A DNA stretch of 64,000 nt from Stygiobacter sp. RIFOXYC2_FULL_38_25 (GTDB lineage Bacteria; Bacteroidota; Ignavibacteria; Ignavibacteriales; Melioribacteraceae): the NCBI GenBank assembly GCA_001803165.1, contig MHAZ01000009.1, forward strand, positions 62,001-126,000, written 5' to 3'. Shown one piece after another: positions 35,303 through 43,954 of this stretch. Position 1 is the first letter of the stretch, and every line of letters begins with the position of its first letter. The notes under the pieces were generated by a model. It saw only the letters and a list, made by a program, of their open reading frames with translations, searched no databases and was not told where the DNA came from. The translations under genes were made by a program, and so were the position numbers.

Positions 35303-35671
35303 TTATCTAGTTACCAAGTAAGCTAAATAGACACCAAGCAGAGAAACCAGAACGCTTGCCAAAATATTTATTCCCGCAAATAGAAATTCGGAATTCCGAA
35401 TGAGATTAAAAGTTTCTAAAGAGAAAGTGGAGAAAGTTGTAAATCCGCCGCAGAAGCCAATCCCAATAAATAATTTAACGGATGGGCTGATTAACTCTTT
35501 TTCATCTAAACCAAAAATCATGTAGCCAAGTATAAAGCTTCCTAAAATATTTATGATAAGCGTTCCGAGCGGGAAGAAGGGGGGAAAGTACTTGTGCACT
35601 AATGATGAAAGCCAGAAACGCAATCCGCCGCCAATACCGGAACCAACGAAAACAATTAAATACTTCAGCAT
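35303..35671 (-). CDS. crcB: CrcB/Fluc fluoride channel
   Basis: 122 residues with four membrane helices. Family motifs are GSGIGGGLRFWLSSLV, PLGTLIINILGSFILGY and the pore motif GGFTTFSTFSLE. The protein exports fluoride as a dimer. It lies upstream of the DUF190 gene on the same strand. I looked for a fluoride riboswitch upstream and did not find a convincing one. Confidence 0.93.
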   Translation of the reverse strand: MLKYLIVFVGSGIGGGLRFWLSSLVHKYFPPFFPLGTLIINILGSFILGYMIFGLDEKELISPSVKLFIGIGFCGGFTTFSTFSLETFNLIRNSEFLFAGINILASVLVSLLGVYLAYLVTR

Positions 35672-35792
35672 TACAGCTCAATTTGTTGAGCCCAATATAA
35701 AAAGAAAGAAGAAAAATTTTACCGGCTCTTGTAACAAAATGGGAGGCTGGCAAGTCTAAACAACCAGAAAACAAGAACAACTTGGAGTAGTA

Positions 35793-36707
35793 ATGAATAA
35801 TTACCAATTATTTAGCAAGCGGGCTTTAATGCTTCTCGGCACTTTGGCTTTTCTATCTTCCTTTGCTTATGCCGAAGATTTGAAAGTGTTAAAAGAGAAA
35901 ACGTTTCAGATGAAGGATTACCAGAATTTTTTTGTTGATGCATCGGGCGCGGACGTGAAAGTAGTAAGCTGGGATAAACAAGAAGTATATGTTAAAATTT
36001 CGGGAAACGATAAGGCGGCTTCCAAGTTAAAGTATGATGTTTTTCAAGATGGCGATGTTGTCCGTGTTATTATCAAAAGAAAAAGTTCGTTTTGGAATTG
36101 GTTCGGAAGCAACATCCGAATAAAAGTTGATGCTTTTGTTCCGGCAAAGTATAACGCTCACGTAGAAACCTCCGGCGGTGATATTTATGTTAAAGGAATT
36201 ACAGGCGGATTTAGGTTTGATACTTCCGGCGGCGATATTACTCTTGTTAAACTTAACGGCAAAGTAAACGCGGAAACCTCCGGTGGCGATATCCAGCTTA
36301 CAGAGCACTATGGAAATATGTTGTTGTCAACTTCCGGCGGCGATATTGTTTGCAGAGGTGTTGTTGGTGATGTAAAAGCAGAAACTTCCGGCGGTGATAT
36401 TCAGATTCAGCAAAAGGATGGAAGATTATTTGCAGAAACATCCGGCGGGGATATTGTGATTGAATACAGCGGTGTTAATAAAGGAATTGAAGCAGAAACA
36501 TCCGGCGGCGATATCAGCGCAAAATTGCCTGCTGATTTTAAAGCCAATGTACATTTGGAAACAACCGGCGGCAGCATTGACAGCAATTTCCCAAACTCCA
36601 AATCAACAAAAGTTAAACGCAGTGAATTGGTTGCTGAATTTAACGGCGGCGGTCCGGTTCTTCGGTTAGAAACCTCCGGCGGCGATGTTACTGTTGACCA
36701 GAAGTAA
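35793..36707 (+). CDS. DUF4097-type beta-repeat secreted protein
   Basis: 304 residues with an N-terminal signal peptide (LGTLAFLSSFAYAED). The rest is an adhesin-like repeat: TSGGD or a close variant occurs nine times, spaced about 17-24 residues. This forms a right-handed beta-helix in DUF4097 (DUF4098) proteins. Function unknown; probably periplasmic or outer-surface. GGAG precedes the ATG. Confidence 0.8.
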   Translation: MNNYQLFSKRALMLLGTLAFLSSFAYAEDLKVLKEKTFQMKDYQNFFVDASGADVKVVSWDKQEVYVKISGNDKAASKLKYDVFQDGDVVRVIIKRKSSFWNWFGSNIRIKVDAFVPAKYNAHVETSGGDIYVKGITGGFRFDTSGGDITLVKLNGKVNAETSGGDIQLTEHYGNMLLSTSGGDIVCRGVVGDVKAETSGGDIQIQQKDGRLFAETSGGDIVIEYSGVNKGIEAETSGGDISAKLPADFKANVHLETTGGSIDSNFPNSKSTKVKRSELVAEFNGGGPVLRLETSGGDVTVDQK

Positions 36708-36727
36708 TGGTTAAGCGAAGATTAAGT

Positions 36728-36769
36728 TTAAGAGCAAGATTAAGAAATAAACTTACTTCTTGCTCTTAA
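36728..36769. terminator. Possible terminator hairpin after the DUF4097 gene
   Basis: TTAAGAGCAAGA (36728-36739) and TCTTGCTCTTAA (36758-36769) are exact complements with an 18-base loop. There is no clear T-run, so it may be a simple inverted repeat. Confidence 0.4.
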
Positions 36770-36908
36770 TCATATTCTTGATCTACCAACATAGTACCGG
36801 CACAATTTTTTACCTCAAACACAAGCAATCCTTAATTGGATTAACACTTCATTTTTAGATACTTTTCGAATGCAATTACAATAAAATCCAACCGAAAGAG
36901 GCATTAAA

Positions 36909-37151
36909 ATGAAAATGGATTGGCAAAAGTATGTCGGCAAAACTTTAAACATCACAATGAATGAGAACTACGGTGTTGTTTACAGTACTCCTGGCAAGGG
37001 AGAACATCCGGTGTTTTACGAAATAGTTTTTAAAACCGGACTCTTAACAGAAGTTTACGAAGAAGGCTTGCTTCTTGAAGCCAAAAGAGAAGAGTTAACC
37101 TATAACATTTTTGTTCCATTCAATTCAATCAAATGTGTGGAGATTTATTAA
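36909..37151 (+). CDS. Small conserved-looking hypothetical protein (80 aa)
   Basis: No family recognised. Predicted soluble beta-rich, acidic, starting MKMDWQKYVGKTLNITMNE. AAAGAGG lies upstream of the ATG. Its stop shares one base with the next start (TAATG), suggesting co-translation with the plug protein gene. Confidence 0.55.
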   Translation: MKMDWQKYVGKTLNITMNENYGVVYSTPGKGEHPVFYEIVFKTGLLTEVYEEGLLLEAKREELTYNIFVPFNSIKCVEIY

Positions 37152-38500
37152 TGAAACCATTGGGGAATTTTCCGGAGCCTTTTCAACTTGCAAATAATTC
37201 ATCTCGCTTCAATAGCTTAAGTCGTGGCTACAAGTTTGTTGAAAAGAGAAGCGTTTTATTTCAGATGTTCTTATTTCTATTTTTTTTTGCTTTTCTCTTT
37301 CCCTCGTTAGTTTATCCTTTTAACGCAGAGTTTGAGATTAAAAGTCTGCGGGTTTACTCCGGCAGCGACGAAACATCATTCCCGGTAATTGATTATTCCT
37401 CCGAGGGTGAAAAATCCATTACAATTGATTTTGATGTTCAGGCAACTTTTTATCCCAATCTCATTATTCAATTCAAATATTGTGATGACAATTGGCAGCC
37501 GTACGAAAATCAGTTCTTACAAAATCCTTTGTATAACACCGAATACAATTTGTGGTTAGATAAAATTCCAAGTGGAGTGAGCGGTGCGCGATACCATTAC
37601 ACCGGAACATTTCCTAATAACAATGTTCAATTCCCGTTCTCGGGTAAGTGGAGGTTCTTCATAACGGACTCGCAAAACAAAAATTTAGTTTATGCCTCCG
37701 AAAAGTTTTTTGTTATTAATCCGGATGTAAAACTTAACGTGCAAGTTATGCGGGAAACAATGCAAGGCAGCTATGGCGATAAAGCAAATCTTGGAAGAAC
37801 TCTAGTTATAAAAACAAATTTTACTTTGCCGGATTCGCTTATTTCCGCTAACGTCCGCAAAATTGAAATTGTGAAGAACAGAATGATTTCGAACCCGATA
37901 GTTGTTGACAGGAACACCAACACCCAAGAAAGATATTACGAATGGGATGCCGGAAGAAAGTTTTCGTTTATTGCGAGAAATTTAAGACCGGGAAATGAAT
38001 ACCGGCAAATTGATACGCGTAATCTTTCCAATTATCCAACTTCTACAGTTGATGCAAAATTCGGCGAGTTTGATCAATCGGATTTGTTTACAAAACATCC
38101 TCGCGATTTTAACGGCTCATCACTTCTGCTTAATTTCAAAAACGCTAATGCCGATTACCAGAATGTTGTTTTCAAATTGAAAGCTCCGGAAAATGTTACA
38201 AAACCAATTTTCCTTACCGGTTCTTTCAACGATTGGAAACTACTCCCGGAATATGAAATGTACGACGACAAAGGAATGATGAATATTTCTATTCCGTTGA
38301 AGCGTGGAGTTCATGCTTATCAATATGTTGCGGCTGATATAAACGGCGACAAAATTTCAAATGCTGATTGGGAAATTCTCGAAGGAAATTTCTTCGAGAC
38401 TGAGAATGAATATTATATCTTTCTATATTATGAATCGCAAGAGAAAGGCGGTTACAATAAAATTATTGGATTCGCAAAAATTAGAACCGGAGCGTTATGA
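37151..38500 (+). CDS. Type IX secretion system plug protein (DUF5103)
   Basis: I use the ATG at 37151 with GGAG at 37139-37142; an upstream ATG at 37133 overlaps the preceding gene. 449 residues. A hydrophobic signal segment (MFLFLFFFAFLFPSLVYPFN, near 38-58) leads to the DUF5103 domain: SLRVYSGSDETSFPVIDY, QFKYCDDNWQPYENQF and SGARYHYTGTFPN. A C-terminal immunoglobulin-like/CBM48-like part (PIFLTGSFNDWKL) follows. In T9SS the Plug protein closes the SprA pore. Its stop overlaps the next gene by 4 bases. Confidence 0.82.
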   Translation: MKPLGNFPEPFQLANNSSRFNSLSRGYKFVEKRSVLFQMFLFLFFFAFLFPSLVYPFNAEFEIKSLRVYSGSDETSFPVIDYSSEGEKSITIDFDVQATFYPNLIIQFKYCDDNWQPYENQFLQNPLYNTEYNLWLDKIPSGVSGARYHYTGTFPNNNVQFPFSGKWRFFITDSQNKNLVYASEKFFVINPDVKLNVQVMRETMQGSYGDKANLGRTLVIKTNFTLPDSLISANVRKIEIVKNRMISNPIVVDRNTNTQERYYEWDAGRKFSFIARNLRPGNEYRQIDTRNLSNYPTSTVDAKFGEFDQSDLFTKHPRDFNGSSLLLNFKNANADYQNVVFKLKAPENVTKPIFLTGSFNDWKLLPEYEMYDDKGMMNISIPLKRGVHAYQYVAADINGDKISNADWEILEGNFFETENEYYIFLYYESQEKGGYNKIIGFAKIRTGAL

Positions 38501-39486
38501 AAAAGATTAAAGCCGGTGTTGTTGGGACCGGTCATTTGGGAAAAATTCACACCAAACTTTTTAGAGAAGTTGAGCACTGTGATTTTATAGGCATTTATGA
38601 TTTAGATTTTGAAAGAGCAAAGGAAGTAGCAACCGAGTTTGGTGTAAAAGCATTTAAGGAACTCGATGAATTGCTTGCCGAAGTTGAAGCGGTTGATATT
38701 GTTGCTACTACCAGCGCGCATTACAAGTTGGTAAAGCAATCTTTCGAAAAACACAAACATGTTTTTGTGGAGAAGCCAATTACAGCTCAAATTTGGGAAG
38801 CTGAAGAATTGGTTAAGGAAGCAGAAGAAAAGAAACTTGTTTTTCAAGTTGGGCATATTGAAAGATTTAATCCGGCGCTTCTTGCTTTGGAAAAGTATGA
38901 ATTGAATCCTTTGTTTGTTCAAACAGATAGGCTTGCGCAGTTTAATCCACGCGGGACTGATGTTGCTGTGGTTCTCGATTTAATGATTCACGATATTGAT
39001 ATAATTTTAAGCTTGATTGATAGCGAAGTGAAAAATGTTAGTGCCAGCGGCGTTGCTGTTGTTTCCGATCAAATTGATATTGCTAACGCACGCATTGAAT
39101 TTGAAAATGGTGCCGTTGCTAATGTAACCGCAAGTAGAATTTCGCAAAAGAAAATGCGCAAGATGAGAATGTTTCAGCGTGATGCTTATTTATCTCTCGA
39201 TTTCAATTCCGGCACTACAGAAGTGTACCGCTTGGTAAATCCGGAAAAGATGCCGCCAAATCCATTCATCAACTTTGGTGAAATGGGAATTGGCGAAAAG
39301 AAAAAATTAGTAGTTTATGAGCAGCCGGAAGTAAAAGAAATTAATGCGCTAAAGCTTGAGTTGGAATATTTCGTAAACTCAATACAGCATGATAAGAAAC
39401 CAATTGTAAGCGGAAAGGATGGTTTGAAAGCACTCCGCGTTGCTGAAATGATTATTAAGAAAATTGAGGAAACGAGAATCTCATGA
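38497..39486 (+). CDS. Gfo/Idh/MocA-family oxidoreductase
   Basis: 329 residues. Rossmann motif AGVVGTGHLGKIHTKLF at the N-terminus, the EKP motif VFVEKPITA and the DLMIHDIDIIL segment are clear. Such enzymes oxidise or reduce sugar hydroxyls with NAD(P). In related bacteria a copy lies with lipid A genes, and here the next genes include a lipoprotein and LptD, so a role in nucleotide-sugar or lipid A precursor chemistry is possible. It overlaps both neighbours by 4 bases. Confidence 0.88.
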   Translation: MKKIKAGVVGTGHLGKIHTKLFREVEHCDFIGIYDLDFERAKEVATEFGVKAFKELDELLAEVEAVDIVATTSAHYKLVKQSFEKHKHVFVEKPITAQIWEAEELVKEAEEKKLVFQVGHIERFNPALLALEKYELNPLFVQTDRLAQFNPRGTDVAVVLDLMIHDIDIILSLIDSEVKNVSASGVAVVSDQIDIANARIEFENGAVANVTASRISQKKMRKMRMFQRDAYLSLDFNSGTTEVYRLVNPEKMPPNPFINFGEMGIGEKKKLVVYEQPEVKEINALKLELEYFVNSIQHDKKPIVSGKDGLKALRVAEMIIKKIEETRIS

Positions 39487-40097
39487 AAAAGAGATTGAGC
39501 AAAAGTCTTTTCTTGGTTCTCTTGTCTGCACTCATTATCTCAGGCTGCAGTGTATTGCAGACGATTAGCAACATATCCCGATTGAAATACAAAATTGGCT
39601 CGGCAACAAATTATCAAATTGCCGGTATTGAAGTTAAGAACAAAAGATCAATCAAAGATTTTAACGCGATGGAAGTTCTTAAACTTTCCGGCGGATTGAT
39701 GAAGGGGAGCTTGCCATTAACTTTTACTTTGAATGTTGAAGCGAAAAATCCAAATGACGGAAGCGGCGGATATCCGGCAACAGATATTAGCATATCAAAC
39801 TTTCCGTGGCGTTTATTTGTGAATGATAAAGAAGTTGTTAGCGGGGGATTGGCGAATCCGGTTCTTGTTCCCGGAAAAGGTGAGACAACAATAATTCCGC
39901 TGCAAATTCAATTTGATCTTGCAAAATCGTTCAAAGAAAAAAGTTTGGATGATTTGCTCGGGTTAATTTTACAAGTTTCCGGTGCCGGCGGTTCAACTTC
40001 AAATCTAAAACTTAAAGCGCAGCCTTCGCTCGGGACACCGATTGGTAACATAAAGTATCCGGAAGAAATTACTATTGTTGATAAGACCTTTAATTGA
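39483..40097 (+). CDS. LEA14-like lipoprotein
   Basis: 204 residues with lipobox IISGCSVLQ. The body resembles the LEA-type (water stress and hypersensitive response) beta-sandwich: FTLNVEAKNPNDG, ISISNFPWRLFVNDKEV and VPGKGETTIIPLQIQFD. Such lipoproteins often face the periplasm near the outer membrane. It starts inside the previous gene's stop (ATGA). Confidence 0.78.
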   Translation: MKKRLSKSLFLVLLSALIISGCSVLQTISNISRLKYKIGSATNYQIAGIEVKNKRSIKDFNAMEVLKLSGGLMKGSLPLTFTLNVEAKNPNDGSGGYPATDISISNFPWRLFVNDKEVVSGGLANPVLVPGKGETTIIPLQIQFDLAKSFKEKSLDDLLGLILQVSGAGGSTSNLKLKAQPSLGTPIGNIKYPEEITIVDKTFN

Positions 40098-40169
40098 ATT
40101 AAGCCAAACTGAAAATGAAAACACATAAATGTACTTTACGCATAAATGTTGGCTAAACTTGAGTGTGCA

Positions 40170-40347
40170 AACCCCACGATAAAGGGGCTGTGTGAAAATG
40201 ACCGAAAAGTTGGTAGGCGCAACTTTTAAGTTGCGGTTTTATTCAGGATACGCAAGCTGACCCGCTTCGCCAAGCGGCTTAGCGAGGCGAGAGCTTACGG
40301 CTACCATAAATAATTTGATATTAGCACAGACTCCAAATCGTGGGGTT
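40170..40347. repeat. Nested palindrome block 3 (AACCCCACG arms around a GGTAGSC two-hairpin repeat)
   Basis: Arms AACCCCACGAT (40170-40180) and ATCGTGGGGTT (40337-40347). The same arms are joined without insertion at 63874-63897. Inside, 40212-40305 is the inverted copy of the repeat at 28724. Its GCAAGCT-GA hairpin loop carries a further 31 bases (about 40261-40291), with CGCTTCGCCAAGCGGCTTAG, so three levels are nested. Confidence 0.8.
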
Positions 40348-40366
40348 GAAGCATAAAACAAACACT

Positions 40367-42988
40367 ATGATGAACCAGATAAAAACATTTTCCATCATAA
40401 CAATTCTTTTTTCTACTTTGTTGTTCGCTCAGCAGAAGGAAAGTGTTACCCCAATTTCTAAGCCGGATACTATTAAAACTATTATTGCAGATTCGCTCGC
40501 AGTACCGGATTCCACCAAACCTAAAAAACAATTTGATGTAGATGCAGTAATCAACGCCGCAGCTTCGGATTCGCTCATCTTCCAAGTAAAAAAGAAAAAA
40601 ATGTACTTGTACGGTTCCGGCGAATTGAAGTACAAGAGTACAGACTTGAAGAGCGCAAAAATTTTCATTGATTACCAGAAGAACGAACTGGAAGCATTCG
40701 GAATTGAAGATACATCCGATACCGCAAAAGTTAAGATGAAAGGTAATCCGCATTTAACCGAAGGCGGCGAAACATTTGAGGGAAGTTATATTCGTCATAA
40801 TTTCAAAACGCAGCGCGGATATATTTCTCTTGCTAAAAACAAAGATAAAGAGCAGCGTTACGAAGGGGAGAAAGTAAAGAAAGTTGATAAGTCAACTTTC
40901 TTCATAGAAGATGGGATGTTTACTTCGTGCGAAAGCGATACACCGCATACTTATTTTGCTGCTCACGAAATGAAAGTAATGCAGAAAGATAAAATTATTG
41001 CAAAGTGGATTTTCATGTATATCGGCGGAGTTCCGCTTCCAATTCCAATTCCGTTTGCTGTAATACCAAATGAAAGCGGAAGACGTTCGGGAATTATTAT
41101 TCCCGGTTACGGACAAGACAGAGATCGTGGTCAGTATTTTTATAACTTCGGTTATTTTTGGGCAATGAGTGATTACATGGATTTGGCTTTAACCGGAGAT
41201 TACTACACTAAAGGAGGATGGGGTGCGCGCAGCCGTTACCGTTATGCTAAAAGGTATGATTTCAACGGTTCATTCAATGTAGGATTTTCAAGACTTGATA
41301 TTGGTGAGCCTAACGATCCGGTAAAGAATCAACGCGATGATTGGAATTTATCTTGGAATCATTCTCAACAATTTGATCCGACTTCTCAGTTCAGTGCCAA
41401 TTTACAATTCGTTTCCAGTAATTATTTGAGAGAGAATAGTATAGACTACAATACCATCCTAACTCAACAAATTGTCTCTGGCGCAAATTTTTCGAAAAAC
41501 TGGGAGAACTCAAATATATCATTGAACTACAGTAGAACACAGTCGTTAGATACCACGCTTGTGAGTGAGTCCTTTCCGAATATTAATTATTCGCAAAATG
41601 TTTTCTATCCTTTCAGAAGGGAAAATTCCTTTGCAGATGGAAAACAAAAATGGTACGAGTTAATAGGAATTTCATATTCCGGGCAATTCTCCAGAACTAA
41701 TCAGAAGGACGCTGTTAAATCCAAGTCAGATATGGGCGCTCAACACAATATAAATCTTAATTTTTCTCCAAAGGTTGGATACATAAATGTTTCTCCGACT
41801 TTTAGTTACCAAGAAAAATGGTACAACAAACGTTTGAAGTTGGAACCGGCTAGGTATGAACATTTTTACCCGAACGGTAAAAGCGAAATGCGCGATACAG
41901 TTCTTGATACTTCTGTTAAAGAATTGAACTTTGTACGCACATTCAGCATGGGAGTTTCAGCTTCAACAAAAATTTATGGAGTAATGAATCCGAATCTTCT
42001 TGGAGTAGAATCTTTCCGCCACACTTTAACGCCAAGTGTTTCATATAACTACCAGCCCGATTTCTCAGATGATAAATGGGGCTACTATGATTCCTATATT
42101 GACTCGACTGGCAAAAAAGTTAGATATGATAAATTTACTAGAGAGGTATTTCAAGGTGTAAATGGAGGAAGAAGTCAGAGCATAAATTTTTCTTTAGGAA
42201 ATGTTTTTGAAATTAAGATGGCAAAAACTCCCGGCGATACAACGAAGGAGCAGAAGAAAATTCAACTGCTGAATTTTGATGCAAGTGTAGGTTACAATTT
42301 TGCTGCCGATAGTATGAAACTTCGCGATCTTAGTTTGAGCTACAGAACTCAAATCGGTGATATTATAAATTTCTCCGGTTCTTCCTCTTACACTTTTTAC
42401 GATCAAATTGTAGAAACCAATCAATATGGTCAGGAAACTTACCGGTATGTAAATCAATATTTGGCATCGAATGGTAAAGGACTTTTTAGGCTAACGAACT
42501 TGAACTTTTCAATTTCTTCAACTTTAAGCGGCGAGAAACTAAAATCAAGCGAGGCTGAAAAACAAAAAAATCCGGAAGCAAATGAGGATCAAGTTGCGAT
42601 AAAGAAGAAGGACTTTATTGCTTTGTACGATGATTCACAAGCGCCCGATTTATCAATTCCGTGGAATTTGAGTCTGAGTTATAATTATAATTTTTCAAAA
42701 CCCAACCCAAAGGAATCTGATATCTTTTCCAATATTAGCGCAGATCTTGGTTTCAGCTTAACTAAGAATTGGAAGTTTACTGTGCGCGGCAGTTACGATT
42801 TTCAAGAGAAGAAAATATCTGCGCCGCAGATTACCGTTTACCGGGATTTGCATTGTTGGGAAATGAATTTCTCTTGGAATCCACTTGGTAGTTACAGCGG
42901 CTTCCGTTTCGAAATAAGAATGAAAGCGCCGGAACTGCAAGACATAAAAGTTACAAAGTCTGATGGTATGTACTCGGGGAGAAGATAA
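40367..42988 (+). CDS. LptD-like outer-membrane LPS assembly protein
   Basis: I use ATG 40367, which begins a signal peptide (TFSIITILFSTLLFAQ); a GTG at 40340 lies in the repeat arm. About 873 residues. The N-terminal part resembles OstA/LptA-like repeats (YLYGSGELKYKSTDLKS, IFIDYQKNELEA), followed by GGVPLPIPIPFAVIPN and a C-terminal beta-barrel of aromatic-rich strands. LptD inserts LPS into the outer leaflet. In Ignavibacteria-type cells the exact lipid cargo is not known from sequence. Assignment rests on the motif order and length. Confidence 0.8.
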   Translation: MMNQIKTFSIITILFSTLLFAQQKESVTPISKPDTIKTIIADSLAVPDSTKPKKQFDVDAVINAAASDSLIFQVKKKKMYLYGSGELKYKSTDLKSAKIFIDYQKNELEAFGIEDTSDTAKVKMKGNPHLTEGGETFEGSYIRHNFKTQRGYISLAKNKDKEQRYEGEKVKKVDKSTFFIEDGMFTSCESDTPHTYFAAHEMKVMQKDKIIAKWIFMYIGGVPLPIPIPFAVIPNESGRRSGIIIPGYGQDRDRGQYFYNFGYFWAMSDYMDLALTGDYYTKGGWGARSRYRYAKRYDFNGSFNVGFSRLDIGEPNDPVKNQRDDWNLSWNHSQQFDPTSQFSANLQFVSSNYLRENSIDYNTILTQQIVSGANFSKNWENSNISLNYSRTQSLDTTLVSESFPNINYSQNVFYPFRRENSFADGKQKWYELIGISYSGQFSRTNQKDAVKSKSDMGAQHNINLNFSPKVGYINVSPTFSYQEKWYNKRLKLEPARYEHFYPNGKSEMRDTVLDTSVKELNFVRTFSMGVSASTKIYGVMNPNLLGVESFRHTLTPSVSYNYQPDFSDDKWGYYDSYIDSTGKKVRYDKFTREVFQGVNGGRSQSINFSLGNVFEIKMAKTPGDTTKEQKKIQLLNFDASVGYNFAADSMKLRDLSLSYRTQIGDIINFSGSSSYTFYDQIVETNQYGQETYRYVNQYLASNGKGLFRLTNLNFSISSTLSGEKLKSSEAEKQKNPEANEDQVAIKKKDFIALYDDSQAPDLSIPWNLSLSYNYNFSKPNPKESDIFSNISADLGFSLTKNWKFTVRGSYDFQEKKISAPQITVYRDLHCWEMNFSWNPLGSYSGFRFEIRMKAPELQDIKVTKSDGMYSGRR

Positions 42989-43034
42989 CCTTAAGCATAG
43001 AATTGGGTTCTCACTTAAACTTCTTAATCTACTG

Positions 43035-43588
43035 ATGGAAAAGTTTAAAGATACTTTTAGAGTTGAAACAACCAGATTAAAAGAATGGGATTATTCGAAT
43101 CCTTGGTGGTATTATGTAACCATAAACACCAAAGACCATGTAGAACATTTTGGTAAAGTTGAGAATGAGAAAATGCTGCTAAACGAGATAGGTAAGATAG
43201 TCGATGAATATTGGAATCAGATTCCGAAGCATTTCAAGCTGACAGAATTAGATTCTTATGTAGTTATGCCAAATCATGTTCATGGAATAATTATTATTAA
43301 TGAGACACAGAATGTAGAGACATGCCATGGCATGTCTTTGCAAACCAATAAGAACGAATTCTCGAAACCAGTAAAGAATTCATTATCTGTAATTGTTAAT
43401 CAATTTAAAGGTGCTGTTAAACGCTATTGTAATAAATGCAATGCTGAAAAGTTCGAATGGCAAAGGGGATTCTACGATCGATAATCAGAAATGAAAAAGA
43501 ATTGTTTAACATTAGAAAATACATTGAACAGAATCCGCTTAGATGGGATTTAGAGAAAAACCAGCGTGAAAATATTTGTGAAGTATAA
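43035..43588 (+). pseudogene. RAYT (REP-associated tyrosine transposase), frameshifted
   Basis: Y1-transposase family: WWYYVTINTKDHVEHFG, the HUH-type MPNHVHGIIII and EWQRGFYDR. The frame meets TAA at 43482. If one base is restored near 43479-43480, the frame continues IIRNEKELFNIRKYIEQNP to a stop at 43588, the expected C-terminus. So a one-base deletion broke the gene or it is a sequencing error. At 43316-43339 the gene carries an in-frame copy of a palindrome (product NVETCHGMSLQTN). Confidence 0.8.
43316..43339. repeat. REP palindrome inside the RAYT gene
   Basis: AGAGACATGCCATGGCATGTCTTT, a 24-base palindrome with one mismatch, in frame between the HUH region and the C-terminal helix. 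Same family as 43606-43629. Confidence 0.8.
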
Positions 43589-43605
43589 TTGTGATCTATA
43601 AACTC

Positions 43606-43629
43606 AGAGACTTGCCATGGCAAGTCTCT
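43606..43629. repeat. REP palindrome after the RAYT gene
   Basis: AGAGACTTGCCATGGCAAGTCTCT is a perfect 24-base palindrome, followed by ACAAAA. It lies 18 bases after the restored RAYT stop. Confidence 0.85.
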
Positions 43630-43636
43630 ACAAAAA

Positions 43637-43951
43637 CTACTCAAACTCAATTATAAGCTGGTTTTTGGTAACCATTTCTCCGGCGGAAATTTTCACCTCT
43701 TTAATCTTTCCATCAATATGAGAAGTAACAGTATTCTTCATCTTCATAGCTTCAAGAGTAAGAAGTTTTTGTCCTTCTGTTACTGATTGTCCCGGTTTAA
43801 CAAGTATATCTCTAATGATTCCCGGAATGAACGCGTTCAAATGTTTTGGATTCGGCGCTTCATATTTTTTACGCAGACGAAACTTACGCGTAAGCTTCGT
43901 TTCATAAACGGTGTCATCAATTACGAGTTGGTTCTGTTTTAATTCTGCCAT
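43637..43951 (-). CDS. Biotin carboxyl carrier protein of an acyl-CoA carboxylase or decarboxylase
   Basis: 104 residues with a biotinyl domain. The biotin-accepting lysine is Lys70 in EAMKM, preceded by the lipoyl/biotinyl fold pattern AFIPGIIRDILVKPGQSV. It starts 3 bases after the carboxyltransferase stop, so the two genes are one transcript. It shuttles carboxyl groups between carboxylase and transferase. No biotin carboxylase gene is in the window. Confidence 0.9.
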   Translation of the reverse strand: MAELKQNQLVIDDTVYETKLTRKFRLRKKYEAPNPKHLNAFIPGIIRDILVKPGQSVTEGQKLLTLEAMKMKNTVTSHIDGKIKEVKISAGEMVTKNQLIIEFE

Positions 43952-43954
43952 AGT

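Noticed and set aside
35672-35792. Fluoride riboswitch before crcB
   Set aside because: I found no stretch with the conserved core and pseudoknot pattern on the minus strand; a covariance search would be needed.
42963-43034. Upstream extension of the RAYT frame
   Set aside because: Overlaps the end of the LptD gene; the ATG at 43035 fits the family start better.
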